DNA of 38,011 nucleotides from an uncultured Ruminococcus sp. (GCA_904377845.1 CAJFGR010000018.1:1-38011); one strand, 5' to 3'; counted from the stretch's first letter, positions 15,116 to 24,258 are shown. Numbers and translations are program-made. The notes: generated by a model from the sequence alone, not told the origin.

Positions 15116-15144
15116 ATATTATCACAATGGCACATCCATTTCAA
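15116..15144 (-). promoter_or_regulatory. promoter of the DUF3793-flavodoxin operon
   Basis: TTGAAA (15139-15144) and TAATAT (15116-15121) on the minus strand, 17 bp apart, upstream of the Fur-like box. Confidence 0.6.
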
Positions 15145-15224
15145 TATAGATTTTGAGAACTTTTATCATTTTCTATATATAGTCAATATGCTCAATTATT
15201 TTTCCCTTTTTATCCTTTTTTTAG

Positions 15225-15253
15225 TTGTTCCCCACAGTGCTTTAGTGTATAAT
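15225..15253 (+). promoter_or_regulatory. promoter of the small P-loop gene
   Basis: TTGTTC (15225-15230) and a perfect TATAAT (15248-15253) with a 17-bp spacer. Confidence 0.7.
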
Positions 15254-15315
15254 GGGTATATGATATTTGAGAGGTGAAAGTCTCAAACAATACATACATA
15301 AAGGAGAGATTCGCC

Positions 15316-15738
15316 ATGGTAAATTTAATTACAGGCCCAAGAGGCAGCGGAAAGACACAGCAAATGATCGAACTTGCAAATGAGAAGGTGAAAACTTCCA
15401 ACGGAAACGTAGTATTTATCAAAAGGAGCCACAAGGATACCTACACGGTAGATTTCAACATCCGTGCGATCCGTATGGCTGATTATCCGGATATTCTGAC
15501 ACTCGAAGAATTCGTGGGATTCCTTTACGGTATGGTAGCCGGCAACCACGACATCGAAACCATCTTTATCGACAGCGTGCTGAAACAGGCAAACATCACT
15601 CTTGAAAGTCTTCCTGTTTTCCTGCAGAAACTGAATAAGATAAGCTCCGAAAACAACATCGATTTTTATCTGAGCATTGGTGCAGATAAAAACGAGATTT
15701 CCGGTATTGATTCTTCCGATTACAATGTAATCTCATAA
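15316..15738 (+). CDS. small P-loop ATP-binding protein of unknown function
   Basis: A 140-residue protein with a clear Walker A motif at the very start, GPRGSGKT (7-14), and a likely Walker B strand, TIFID (82-86). It resembles a stripped-down ATPase core; no other domain is evident. I chose the ATG at 15316, which has AAGGAGAG upstream; an earlier in-frame ATG at 15274 has weaker support. It is a single-gene unit with its own promoter and terminator, between the divergent DUF3793 operon and the convergent membrane-protein gene. I do not recognise a function. A short thymidine-kinase-like or PilT-like label would not be justified. Confidence 0.85.
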   Translation: MVNLITGPRGSGKTQQMIELANEKVKTSNGNVVFIKRSHKDTYTVDFNIRAIRMADYPDILTLEEFVGFLYGMVAGNHDIETIFIDSVLKQANITLESLPVFLQKLNKISSENNIDFYLSIGADKNEISGIDSSDYNVIS

Positions 15739-15790
15739 GAAGCCAGACCGATAGAACTTTCAGATGTTTTTAAGCATCTGCAGAAAAAGA

Positions 15791-15834
15791 ATGAAAAAGC
15801 GGCGACAGAACAAAACCTCTGCCGCCGCTTTTTT
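15791..15834. terminator. bidirectional terminator between convergent genes
   Basis: GCGGCG (15799-15804) pairs with CGCCGC (15823-15828), with CAG/CTG inside. There is an A-run to the left and a run of six T to the right, so it can work on both strands for the convergent genes at 15316-15738 and 15882-17510. Confidence 0.85.
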
Positions 15835-15881
15835 CATATTCAGTTATTGTTATACTACGTTTATTTATTCCTGTACCGTCT

Positions 15882-17510
15882 TTACTCCTCCGGCGCGGAA
15901 GGCACATCTGTACCGTTCATCGACAGAACTGTATTTGTCTGTTCGCCCTCTTTATACTCGATCGTCACTTCATCCCCCACGTCAAAACGGATCACATCGA
16001 TATAATCCACAACCGATACGTCAAAGATTCCGTCTGATCCTTCTATCATAATATAGTAATGGGAATTTCCGTCTACTACTCCCTGGGCAATTTTCGTGAT
16101 CTTCCCTTCCGCCGTCAGTATCTCGCGGGTATCTTCCTCCACCTCTTTGATGCCGTTCTCATACATCAGTGTGGTATACTGCTCCTCACACTGGCTGACT
16201 GTATCTCCGGTAGCCACAATCTGATATTTCTGGACGTTGACCATAGCGTACATCTTTACAAGGCCCGCATCGTCCTTGAGCGCAATAAAATACGTCGGTT
16301 CTCCTGAAATGTTCAGAAGGAGCGGGAATGTAGCCGTATAGTGCAGGTTCTGCACCTGGCCTTCTGCAGAATCCATAGCCGACTGTTCCGTGGCGCCCTC
16401 GACCTCGTAGAATCTTGTTTCCATCGTTCTCTGATTCATAAGTACAAATCCTACGTTGGACTGATCACCTGTAATAGATGTAACACCTGTGTACACCCAT
16501 ACATCATCGTCGATCGCCAGATAATTATAGCCGTCCGTGGTTACAAGACAGTCCTTCTGTCCGAACACGCTGTTGAGAAAACCATGACGCAGCGTTCCGT
16601 GATAATCATAAAGTTCTACAAGGAGATCCGCAGAGTATGCACGGTCAATCCACTGCGGAGCATCCTCAATTGCATAATCCTCTGTCTCACCTGTAATCGC
16701 GTTGCATAGTACGACTCTGCCGATGGTCACACCGCCAAACAGACCGATATTGTATTTTTTCACCGGGCAGATCCAGTAGGGAGTTCCGTCCTCATCCACC
16801 TCAAAACTGAGATCATTAAAAATATAAGTGGGATACTTAAATCTCAAATGCCGGTAAATATTCCGGTTAAAATGATCGCTGGTTGTATATTTCATACCTT
16901 CGTCCAGCTTTACCAGCTCGGTATCCTGAGTCGCCATATCTATCTTCATATATGCAGGGATACCTTCGCCATTATTCGTAAGCCATTTTATAATGCTGGC
17001 ATATTTAAGAGGAGACACTCTCACCGGACGATCCTGATAATTGATCTGGGAGTACAGGTCATCAACCTCGAACTGAGACACCATATCCACCATACTTCCC
17101 ATCTCTCTGTTTCCCAGAAGTGTTGCGGAATCCCGGTCAAGCAGGGGGATCTGGTCAAAGGAGAGTTCTTCAATGTCTGTCGTAAATTCTCCCGTCTCCA
17201 CTGTCATAAGCTGCTGGTATTTCTTTGCGTTTACAACAGGAGAAGACAGAAGGGTTCCTGCCAGATATACGATAACAACTGCCGCAAATACACCCAGAAT
17301 CACTTTCAGCCCTTTTGAATCCTTGAGTTCATACCGGCTGAGTTTTTTCTTTCTAATAAATATTGCCGCCACCAGAAGCACCAGCACTCCCAGAAATACC
17401 CAGAATTCCGTGGAGTGAATGTTCACTGCCGGCAGCGCGACATAATAGTAGAGCCCGAGCAGGATAATAACAGCTGCTGCAATAATAATATTTCGTTTTA
17501 CCTTTTTCAT
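15882..17510 (-). CDS. membrane-anchored protein with a large extracytoplasmic domain, function unknown
   Basis: A 542-residue protein with three predicted membrane segments at the N-terminus (about 8-27, 36-52 and 68-87), then some 450 residues likely outside the membrane. The C-terminal 80 residues (GKITKIAQGVVDGNSHYYIMIEG and on) look like a small beta-barrel, perhaps OB-fold-like. I chose the ATG at 17510, which has GGGAAA close upstream and a basic MKKVKR start. The longer frame starts inside the hairpin at 17531-17558. It lies downstream of trkA-trkH on the same strand and might be partly co-transcribed. I do not recognise the family. Confidence 0.8.
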   Translation of the reverse strand: MKKVKRNIIIAAAVIILLGLYYYVALPAVNIHSTEFWVFLGVLVLLVAAIFIRKKKLSRYELKDSKGLKVILGVFAAVVIVYLAGTLLSSPVVNAKKYQQLMTVETGEFTTDIEELSFDQIPLLDRDSATLLGNREMGSMVDMVSQFEVDDLYSQINYQDRPVRVSPLKYASIIKWLTNNGEGIPAYMKIDMATQDTELVKLDEGMKYTTSDHFNRNIYRHLRFKYPTYIFNDLSFEVDEDGTPYWICPVKKYNIGLFGGVTIGRVVLCNAITGETEDYAIEDAPQWIDRAYSADLLVELYDYHGTLRHGFLNSVFGQKDCLVTTDGYNYLAIDDDVWVYTGVTSITGDQSNVGFVLMNQRTMETRFYEVEGATEQSAMDSAEGQVQNLHYTATFPLLLNISGEPTYFIALKDDAGLVKMYAMVNVQKYQIVATGDTVSQCEEQYTTLMYENGIKEVEEDTREILTAEGKITKIAQGVVDGNSHYYIMIEGSDGIFDVSVVDYIDVIRFDVGDEVTIEYKEGEQTNTVLSMNGTDVPSAPEE

Positions 17511-17530
17511 ATTTTCCCTTTCTTTTTTAA

Positions 17531-17558
17531 ATGCCCCGCAGCAAACCCTGCGGGGCAT
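17531..17558. terminator. strong hairpin between trkH and the membrane-protein gene
   Basis: ATGCCCCGCAG and CTGCGGGGCAT form an 11-bp GC-rich stem. On the minus strand it is followed by TTT then A residues, not a full T-run, so it may only partly stop transcription coming from trkH. Confidence 0.65.
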
Positions 17559-17589
17559 CTTTTGTATACAACACTTTCAGACTTTTTCG

Positions 17590-19035
17590 TCAGAATTTCT
17601 TCCGCCAGAGTGCGGGTGACAAAAGAATCAGAAACGGAATGATCTCAAGTCGTCCCACGAGCATATCAAAACTGAACACAATCTTGGAAAGCGGGGAGAA
17701 CATATGGAAGTTCTCTACCGGTCCTACTTTGGATATACCCGGTCCTACATTATTTATTGTTGTCAGTACGCCGCTGAAAGATGTAGCAAAATCAAAATTA
17801 TCGATAGATACAATCAGTACCGATGCCACCAGTATAAATACATATGCGGCAAAGTATACATTTATTCCACGCATTGTATCCTGTCCGACTTTTCTTCCAT
17901 TGAGCTTCACCACGGTCACTGCATTCGGATGGAGCACTTTATGGATCTCCTGTCTGATAGATTTGATCAGAATAACGAAACGGCACACTTTAATACCGCC
18001 GCCGGTAGATCCTGCGCTGGCACCGATAAACATAATGGTCAGCAGTATCGCTTTCGACAGTTCAGGCCACAGCTCATAATCCGCCGTGTAGAATCCTGTT
18101 GTCGTAATAACCGATGCCACCTGAAACGCCGCATACCGGAATGCATGGAACACATTTTCATAAATGCTCAGAATATTAACTGTAATTACTGCGATAGATG
18201 CAGCGATGATCCCGAGGTATGCCCTCAGCTCCTCGTTTTTGAGCACACTCTTCCAGTCCTTTATAAGGAGCAGAAAATACAGGTTGAAGTTCACTCCGAA
18301 GAGGATCATGAACACTGTGATCACTCCGTCAATATATGCGCTGTCATAAAAAGCCACACTTGTATTCCGGTTGTTGAAGCCTCCGGTTCCTGCCGTACTG
18401 AAGGAGTGGATCAATGCATCGTAAAGATTCATCCCGCCGAGCATGAGAAGTATCACTTCCACTGCAGTCATCGCAAAATACATACCGTACAGGATCGTCG
18501 CCGTATTTCTTGCCTTCGGAACCAGCTTATCCGACTCAGGTCCGGGCATCTCCGCACGCATGAGCGGCATTGAATTCTCATCATCCAGGGAAGTGATCAT
18601 CAGTACAAAGACCAGCACTCCCATTCCGCCGATCCAGTGCGTCAGACAGCGCCAGAAGTTCATGCCCATTGGGAGACTCTCAATCTCCTGAAGGATCGTG
18701 GAGCCGGTAGTGGTAAAGCCCGATACTGTCTCAAAGAATGCGTCAATATAGTTCGGGATGCTTCCGGATATTACAAACGGAAGCGCGCCGAAGAGAGACC
18801 ATAAAAGCCATGCCAGTGCGACAATGGCGAAACTTTCTTTTCCGTATATCCTCGTGCATTTCGGACGTTTCCTTCCAAAGATAAGATACACAACTCCGAG
18901 AATTACACTTACGATCAGGAAAGAGAAACCGCTTTTTTCCCAGTAAATCAGGGAGACAAGAGCGGGAATCAGGAGTACTGCACCTTCCACGCCGAGCATT
19001 TTCCCCAATATGTATACAATCATTCTTTTGTTCAT
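17590..19035 (-). CDS. trkH: potassium uptake protein, membrane subunit
   Basis: The potassium-conducting subunit of the Trk/Ktr system. The 481-residue membrane protein has the four pore loops of the family: TTTGST (108-113), STAGTGGF (213-220), TTTGFYT (311-317) and TTINNVGPG (425-433). I chose the ATG at 19035, preceded by TGTAGGAAA. A frame 21 codons longer overlaps the end of trkA and has no support. The gene starts ten bases after trkA ends, so the two form one operon with regulator and channel together. Confidence 0.95.
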   Translation of the reverse strand: MNKRMIVYILGKMLGVEGAVLLIPALVSLIYWEKSGFSFLIVSVILGVVYLIFGRKRPKCTRIYGKESFAIVALAWLLWSLFGALPFVISGSIPNYIDAFFETVSGFTTTGSTILQEIESLPMGMNFWRCLTHWIGGMGVLVFVLMITSLDDENSMPLMRAEMPGPESDKLVPKARNTATILYGMYFAMTAVEVILLMLGGMNLYDALIHSFSTAGTGGFNNRNTSVAFYDSAYIDGVITVFMILFGVNFNLYFLLLIKDWKSVLKNEELRAYLGIIAASIAVITVNILSIYENVFHAFRYAAFQVASVITTTGFYTADYELWPELSKAILLTIMFIGASAGSTGGGIKVCRFVILIKSIRQEIHKVLHPNAVTVVKLNGRKVGQDTMRGINVYFAAYVFILVASVLIVSIDNFDFATSFSGVLTTINNVGPGISKVGPVENFHMFSPLSKIVFSFDMLVGRLEIIPFLILLSPALWRKKF

Positions 19036-19045
19036 TTTCCTACAC

Positions 19046-20404
19046 CTACACCAAAATATCCTCGAGATCTTCAATATGGCTGTCCATTGTGACCACAATC
19101 ACACTGTCGCCCACTTCCATGCAGTCATTACCGCCGGGAATAATGATCTGCCGCTTTCTGGCAATGCACGCAATCAGATTGTTCGATCTGATCTGAAGAT
19201 CTTTCAGCGGTACTCCGGTATATCTTGTCTCCGCCCTGATGATAAATTCAAGTGCTTCAACTTTCTCATCTACAAGCTGATAGAGTGTTTCCACATTTGC
19301 GCTGCCCTGAGAATTCTTTCTCGCTCTGACATAACTCAGTATTGCATCTGCTGTCGCTGTTTTTGCAGATACAATGCTGTCGATTCCGAAGTCTTCGACC
19401 ATACTGGCACGCCGGTCTTCATTAATCTTTGCTATAATCTTCTTCGTTCCCTGACTCTTGGCAAACAGCGCTGTAATAATGTTTTCCTCGTCCATACCGG
19501 TCAGGCCCACAAACGCATCTGCCTCCTCGATTCCCTCCTCGATCAGCAGATCATGATCCGTGGCGTCCCCGTTAATAACTGTCGCTTTCGGAAGAAGTTC
19601 GCAGAGCTCCTCGCATCGGTTCACATCGCGCTCAACGATCTTGACCTGCATTCCGATTTTACACAGCTGCACAGCCAGATAATAAGCCACCCTGCCTCCT
19701 CCGCAGATGATTACCTTTTTTATCTTTCCGCGGTGTTTTCCGAACATACGGAAAAACCGCTCCATCTCAAAGTGGGAGACAGCCATATGGAGCCTGTCTC
19801 CTTCCCGGATCTCATAATCGCCGTCAGGAATCAGTACATCCCTTCCATGCTCAACCGCACAGACAAGAAGTTTGATCTGGAACTTATTATACATATCCGC
19901 AAGCGACATTCCCGCAAGCCTGCTGTCCTTCTGTATCGGATATTCGATCAGTTCTACTTTTCCCTTTGCGAAGGTTTCAATCTTGCTGGCATCCGGGAAA
20001 AGCAGAAGTCTGCTGATCTCGTCTGCAACGATCAGTTCCGGATTCACCGCCATACTAAGGTGAAGATCCTCTTTCAACAGCCCGATCTGTTTGTAATAGA
20101 TCGGATTGCGCACACGTGCAATCGTGTGTCTCGCACCAAGCCGTCTTGCAATAAGACAGCTTAACATATTACACTCGTCCGCTGATGTACAGGCGATTAC
20201 AAGATCCGCATGAGGTACGTCAGCCTGCTTCTGTACTTCGGCATCCGCCGCATCTCCTGTTACACAGGAAATATCAAGCCTGTCCACAGCATATTTCAAT
20301 TTCTTTTCATTACTGTCGATCATCACCACATCATAGTTTTCGACAGAAAGCTGCTTCGCAAGTTTATACCCTACTTTCCCATCTCCGATGATAACAATCT
20401 TCAT
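19046..20404 (-). CDS. trkA: potassium uptake regulator, NAD-binding subunit
   Basis: Cytoplasmic ring-forming regulator of TrkH. The 452-residue protein is a tandem of two RCK modules: the first Rossmann motif is GDGKVG near the N-terminus (about 7-12), followed by a TrkA-C domain with YEIREGDRLHMAV. The second Rossmann motif is CGGGRVAYYLA, then a second TrkA-C domain. This is the full E. coli-type length. I chose the ATG at 20404, with AGAGGG upstream, rather than a frame 26 codons longer that begins in the promoter. It is first in the trkA-trkH operon. Confidence 0.95.
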   Translation of the reverse strand: MKIVIIGDGKVGYKLAKQLSVENYDVVMIDSNEKKLKYAVDRLDISCVTGDAADAEVQKQADVPHADLVIACTSADECNMLSCLIARRLGARHTIARVRNPIYYKQIGLLKEDLHLSMAVNPELIVADEISRLLLFPDASKIETFAKGKVELIEYPIQKDSRLAGMSLADMYNKFQIKLLVCAVEHGRDVLIPDGDYEIREGDRLHMAVSHFEMERFFRMFGKHRGKIKKVIICGGGRVAYYLAVQLCKIGMQVKIVERDVNRCEELCELLPKATVINGDATDHDLLIEEGIEEADAFVGLTGMDEENIITALFAKSQGTKKIIAKINEDRRASMVEDFGIDSIVSAKTATADAILSYVRARKNSQGSANVETLYQLVDEKVEALEFIIRAETRYTGVPLKDLQIRSNNLIACIARKRQIIIPGGNDCMEVGDSVIVVTMDSHIEDLEDILV

Positions 20405-20481
20405 TATTTTTACCCTCTGTTGTATCAATATTTTCGTGCCGGTATCAGCCCGGCTGTGCTGTCCGCATACACAGCAGAGCA

Positions 20482-20510
20482 ATTATAGCACCTTTAATTC
20501 TAAATCACAA
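20482..20510 (-). promoter_or_regulatory. trkA promoter
   Basis: TTGTGA (20505-20510) and a perfect TATAAT (20482-20487) on the minus strand, 17 bp apart. The leader is only about 70 bases and shows a small GCCGG/CCGGC hairpin. I see no room for a cyclic-di-AMP riboswitch. Confidence 0.75.
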
Positions 20511-20581
20511 TAATCTTAGCACTTTCTTAACGTTCTTCTTAATACAATCTAATGTCCTTCTGTAACAGTACAGCCCTCATC

Positions 20582-20629
20582 AAAAAGGAAGCGCCAGATC
20601 CTGTCTGTCAGATCCTGCGCCTCCTTTTT
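20582..20629. terminator. terminator of the EF-G-like gene
   Basis: AAAAAGGAAGCGC (20582-20594) pairs with GCGCCTCCTTTTT (20617-20629) over 13 bp including one G-U pair, about 40 bases past the stop. The loop holds CAGATCCTG twice. Confidence 0.75.
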
Positions 20630-20671
20630 CATTCGTAATTATAATATTATCTAAAAAACTTACATCCGCTT

Positions 20672-22747
20672 TTAGTCTTCTGCAGCCCTTGCCGCGATTT
20701 CTTTTTCCTGCACGTCTGACGGTGCCTGCTCATATCTTGCAAAAGTATACTCATAAGTACCGCGTCCGCCTGTCATGGATCTTAATGTCGTACAGTACCC
20801 GAACAGCCCCGTCATCGGGATATCCGCTTCGATCACCTGCTTGCCGCCTGCAATCGGATTCATGCCGAGCACACGGCCGCGTCTCTTGTTCAGGTCACCC
20901 ATTACATCGCCTGTATAATCGTCAGGTACTGTAACTTTCATAGAAGCGATAGGCTCGAGAAGTACAGGAGATGCTTCCATGAAACCTTTCTTAAATGCCT
21001 GCGACGTAGCTGTCTTGAATGCCATCTCCGAAGAGTCTACCGGATGATAAGATCCATCATAAAGAATTGCTTTCACGCCTACAACCGGATATCCGGCAAG
21101 TGGTCCTTTGACTACAGATTCCTGAAGTCCCTTCTCCACTGCCGGGAAGTAGTTCTTCGGAACCGCACCGCCGACTACGCACTCCTCAAAAATATATGGT
21201 GTATCCAGATCGCCTGACGGCTCGAATTTCATCTTAACATGACCGTACTGTCCATGTCCGCCGGTCTGTTTCTTGTATTTCATATCCACATCGGATGACT
21301 TGCGGATCGTCTCGCGGAATGCCACTTTCGGCGTCTCCAGCGTGATCTCTACTTTATATCTCGCAGCCAGCTTGCTCGCTGTGATCTCCAGATGCTGATC
21401 TCCCATGCCATAGAGAAGAGACTGTCTGTTCTCACTGTCATTTACAACCTTAAGCGTTACATCCTCGGCTGTCATCCTTGCCAGAGCCTGTGATACTTTG
21501 TCCTCATCACCTTTATTCTTCACCGTATATTTCATATATGTATAAGGTACAGAATAATCTGTCTTCGCATATGTCACCTGATTTGCCTTGGTAGACAGAG
21601 TATCACCTGTACGCGTATTTGCAAGTTTTGCGATAGCGCCGATATCACCTGCAAAGAGTTCTGATACCTCTGACGGCTTATTTCCGCACATCGTGTAGAG
21701 CTTGCCCGGTTTTTCCTCTGATTCCGTATTTGCGTTGTAAAGAACGTCATCGCCCTTGAGCACACCGGAGCACACTTTAATAAAGGAATATTTTCCGATA
21801 AACGGATCAACCATTGTTTTAAATACATAGGCTGTTTTTGCTTTCGAGAAATCATAATTCGCCTCAAAGATATCATTTGTCGTACGGTTAATTCCCGCGC
21901 ACGTCCTCTTGTCAGGGCTTGGGAAGAAACGGACGATATCCGACAGCAGATTGGCAACGCCCTGAGCCTGTATGTTAGAACCCATTGCAACCGGAACGAT
22001 ATCTCCGTCCATAACCTCAGTACGCATTGCAGCGCGGATCTCCTCAACTGAGAACTCCTCGCCGTTAAAATAGCGCTCCATAAACTCTTCACTCGTCTCA
22101 GCGACAGCTTCCATCAGGGAATCTCTTAAAATCTCAAGGTTCGGCTTACAGTAATCCGGGATCTCGCATTCTTCTCTCTGACCGATTCCCGTATATCTGC
22201 GTCCTGCATTCTTAATTACATTAATATATCCGACCAGCTTCTCATTCTCACGGATCGGCTGGAAATGCGGAGCGATCTTCTTGCCGTAACGTGCGGTGAG
22301 ATCCTCAACCACCTGGCGGAAACTTGCATCGTCCACATCCATCTCCGTTACATAGATCATCCTCGGAAGATTGTACTTGTCACACAGCTCCCATGCTTTC
22401 TCTGTGCCGACCTGAACGCCTGCCTTGCCAGATACTACGATAACCGCCGCATCTGCCGCGCTGACTGCTTCCTCCACCTCGCCGACAAAATCGAAATATC
22501 CCGGGGTGTCAAGAATGTTGATCTTCGCTTTCTCCCACTCGATGGGGATCAGGCTTGTACTGATTGAAAATCCGCGTTTCTGCTCCTCTTTATCGAAATC
22601 ACTTGCCGTATTTGCCTCGAATACTTTTCCCATACGGCTTGACGCTCCTGAAACGTAAAGCATTGCCTCAACAAGACTTGTCTTTCCGCTTCCGCCGTGT
22701 CCGAGCAATACCACGTTTCTTATTTCGTCCGTTCTGTAAACTTTCAT
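20672..22747 (-). CDS. elongation factor G-like GTPase (EF-G-2 type)
   Basis: A 691-residue translational GTPase with the full EF-G domain set. The nucleotide motifs differ from ordinary EF-G: G1 is GHGGSGKTS (16-24) instead of the usual AHIDAGKTT type, G3 is DTPGYFDF (80-87) instead of DTPGHVDF, and G4 is TEMD (134-137) instead of NKMD. Domain IV keeps the TGGHGQYGHV loop. These changes are typical of the EF-G-2 paralogues known from Thermus and clostridia, so this is not the main translocase. AGGAGG lies before the ATG. Its precise role is not known. It is a single gene with its own promoter. Confidence 0.88.
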   Translation of the reverse strand: MKVYRTDEIRNVVLLGHGGSGKTSLVEAMLYVSGASSRMGKVFEANTASDFDKEEQKRGFSISTSLIPIEWEKAKINILDTPGYFDFVGEVEEAVSAADAAVIVVSGKAGVQVGTEKAWELCDKYNLPRMIYVTEMDVDDASFRQVVEDLTARYGKKIAPHFQPIRENEKLVGYINVIKNAGRRYTGIGQREECEIPDYCKPNLEILRDSLMEAVAETSEEFMERYFNGEEFSVEEIRAAMRTEVMDGDIVPVAMGSNIQAQGVANLLSDIVRFFPSPDKRTCAGINRTTNDIFEANYDFSKAKTAYVFKTMVDPFIGKYSFIKVCSGVLKGDDVLYNANTESEEKPGKLYTMCGNKPSEVSELFAGDIGAIAKLANTRTGDTLSTKANQVTYAKTDYSVPYTYMKYTVKNKGDEDKVSQALARMTAEDVTLKVVNDSENRQSLLYGMGDQHLEITASKLAARYKVEITLETPKVAFRETIRKSSDVDMKYKKQTGGHGQYGHVKMKFEPSGDLDTPYIFEECVVGGAVPKNYFPAVEKGLQESVVKGPLAGYPVVGVKAILYDGSYHPVDSSEMAFKTATSQAFKKGFMEASPVLLEPIASMKVTVPDDYTGDVMGDLNKRRGRVLGMNPIAGGKQVIEADIPMTGLFGYCTTLRSMTGGRGTYEYTFARYEQAPSDVQEKEIAARAAED

Positions 22748-22816
22748 GCTGCTGCCTCCTTGTATGTAGTTATTCTGCCCACCTTGTTTTCAGTCAGGTA
22801 AGCACATCATGGGTAT

Positions 22817-22845
22817 ATTGTACTAAAATTTACTTATAATTACAA
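22817..22845 (-). promoter_or_regulatory. promoter of the EF-G-like gene
   Basis: TTGTAA (22840-22845) and TACAAT (22817-22822) on the minus strand with a 17-bp spacer. Confidence 0.65.
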
Positions 22846-22884
22846 CTATTTTATTCATATTTTACATATATACCAATTGGGCCA

Positions 22885-22934
22885 TCTGATGTCAGAATAC
22901 GGATTTATGTCTGCATAAGAATCCGGCGACTGAC
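22885..22934. other. nested hairpin in the EF-G-like/tyrA intergenic region
   Basis: GTCAG (22891-22895) pairs with CTGAC (22930-22934), and inside it CGGATT (22900-22905) pairs with AATCCG (22920-22925). An alternative small palindrome TCTGATGTCAGA overlaps its left side (22885-22896). It lies between the two divergent promoters. Apart from this and the promoters, the 334-bp gap holds nothing I recognise. Confidence 0.35.
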
Positions 22935-22981
22935 ACGGGCCGAACCGTTACTTATATATAGCTTCACCCATGCGATGTGAG

Positions 22982-23010
22982 TTTACTTTTATGGTGTAAA
23001 GTGCTAAGAT
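22982..23010 (+). promoter_or_regulatory. tyrA-aroA promoter
   Basis: TTTACT (22982-22987) and TAAGAT (23005-23010), 17 bp apart. Confidence 0.6.
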
Positions 23011-23019
23011 ATGCGTATG

Positions 23020-23039
23020 TATGCAGACAGTTCTGCATA
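23020..23039. promoter_or_regulatory. 8-bp inverted repeat at the tyrA transcript start
   Basis: TATGCAGA and TCTGCATA flank a CAGT loop. By spacing from the -10 box it sits at about +4 to +23. It could be an operator or a 5' stabilising hairpin. Confidence 0.4.
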
Positions 23040-23081
23040 ACAGCCATGACCTTACAACAGACGAAAGGAACTTATCTGATC

Positions 23082-24179
23082 ATGAATTCTATTAAGATCG
23101 GCTTTATCGGACTTGGTCTGATCGGCGGCTCAGTTGCCAAAGCCATACGAAAATACTACCCCGGCTATGAAATTGTCGCTTTTGACAAAAACCGGGAAAC
23201 TCTTGCACTTGCCGTACAGGAGAATATCATAGATACGGCCTGTTCTTCCATCGACGAGAATTTCAAAGGCTGCAGTTATCTTTTTCTCTGCGCACCTGTC
23301 TCCTGCAACACTGCTTATCTTGCCCAGCTGAAAAATCTGCTGGATAAGAACTGTATACTTACGGACGTAGGCAGTGTAAAAACCTCTATTCACGAAGAGA
23401 TTATCGCCCTTGATATGGAAGAAAATTTCATTGGAGGCCATCCCATGGCCGGTTCCGAGAAGAGCGGTTTTTCCAATTCCAAGGCGCATCTTATCGAGAA
23501 CGCCTACTATATCCTTACTCCCTCGAAAAAGGTATCGGAAGAAAAAGTAGACAGATACCGCAGTTTTGTATCCTCATTAAAAGCTATTCCGGTTATTCTG
23601 GATTACAGTGAACACGACTGCATCACAGGAACAATCAGTCACCTTCCTCACATTATCGCAGCCACACTGGTCAATTATGTCCGGGATAACGACACAAAGG
23701 ACGAGCTGATGAAAGCCCTCGCGGCAGGCGGTTTTAAAGATATCACCAGAATCGCTTCCTCATCGCCCGTAATGTGGCAGCAGATCTGCCTGAAAAATGG
23801 AAGAAATATCTCCCAAATTCTCTCAGGATATATACAGGCTCTGGAGAGGGCAAAAGCTGCTGTTGACTCTGCAAATGAAAATGAACTGTATTCGCTCTTC
23901 GAGACATCACGTGACTACCGGGATTCCATGCCGAACAGCTCCGCAGGTCCGATTAAGAAACAGTTTGCCGTCTACTGCGATATCATTGACGAGGCAGGCG
24001 GTATCGCAACAATCGCCACCATACTTGCCAGCAATAATATTAATATCAAAAATATCGGTATCGTACACAACAGGGAATTTGAAGAAGGTGTACTGCGCAT
24101 CGAATTCTATGATGAGGCATCATCTGCAAAAGCAGCCGGGCTGCTGCAGAAATACCGCTATATTGTCTATGAAACCTGA
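23082..24179 (+). CDS. tyrA: prephenate dehydrogenase with ACT domain
   Basis: Converts prephenate to 4-hydroxyphenylpyruvate in tyrosine synthesis, with NAD. The 365-residue protein has the Rossmann motif GLGLIGGS (10-17), the HPMAGSE active-site block (120-126), the helical dimer domain, and a C-terminal ACT domain (about 294-365) that usually senses tyrosine. I chose the ATG at 23082, with GAAAGGA upstream; the longer frame begins inside the promoter. It is followed by aroA on the same strand after 79 bases, so both are probably one transcript. Confidence 0.93.
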   Translation: MNSIKIGFIGLGLIGGSVAKAIRKYYPGYEIVAFDKNRETLALAVQENIIDTACSSIDENFKGCSYLFLCAPVSCNTAYLAQLKNLLDKNCILTDVGSVKTSIHEEIIALDMEENFIGGHPMAGSEKSGFSNSKAHLIENAYYILTPSKKVSEEKVDRYRSFVSSLKAIPVILDYSEHDCITGTISHLPHIIAATLVNYVRDNDTKDELMKALAAGGFKDITRIASSSPVMWQQICLKNGRNISQILSGYIQALERAKAAVDSANENELYSLFETSRDYRDSMPNSSAGPIKKQFAVYCDIIDEAGGIATIATILASNNINIKNIGIVHNREFEEGVLRIEFYDEASSAKAAGLLQKYRYIVYET

Positions 24180-24258
24180 GTGCGGGACAACAGAGATACG
24201 GAAAATAAAATTGGAGTCTTAAAAATACAAGGCTCCGGAAAAGAAAGGATAAACACTT

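Noticed and set aside
19010-20164. A 384-codon open frame on the plus strand
   Set aside because: Antisense to trkA, whose motifs and start are clear. No ribosome binding site or family match.
20405-20671. Cyclic-di-AMP riboswitch before trkA
   Set aside because: The leader from the mapped-by-eye promoter is only about 70 bases and shows none of the conserved blocks.
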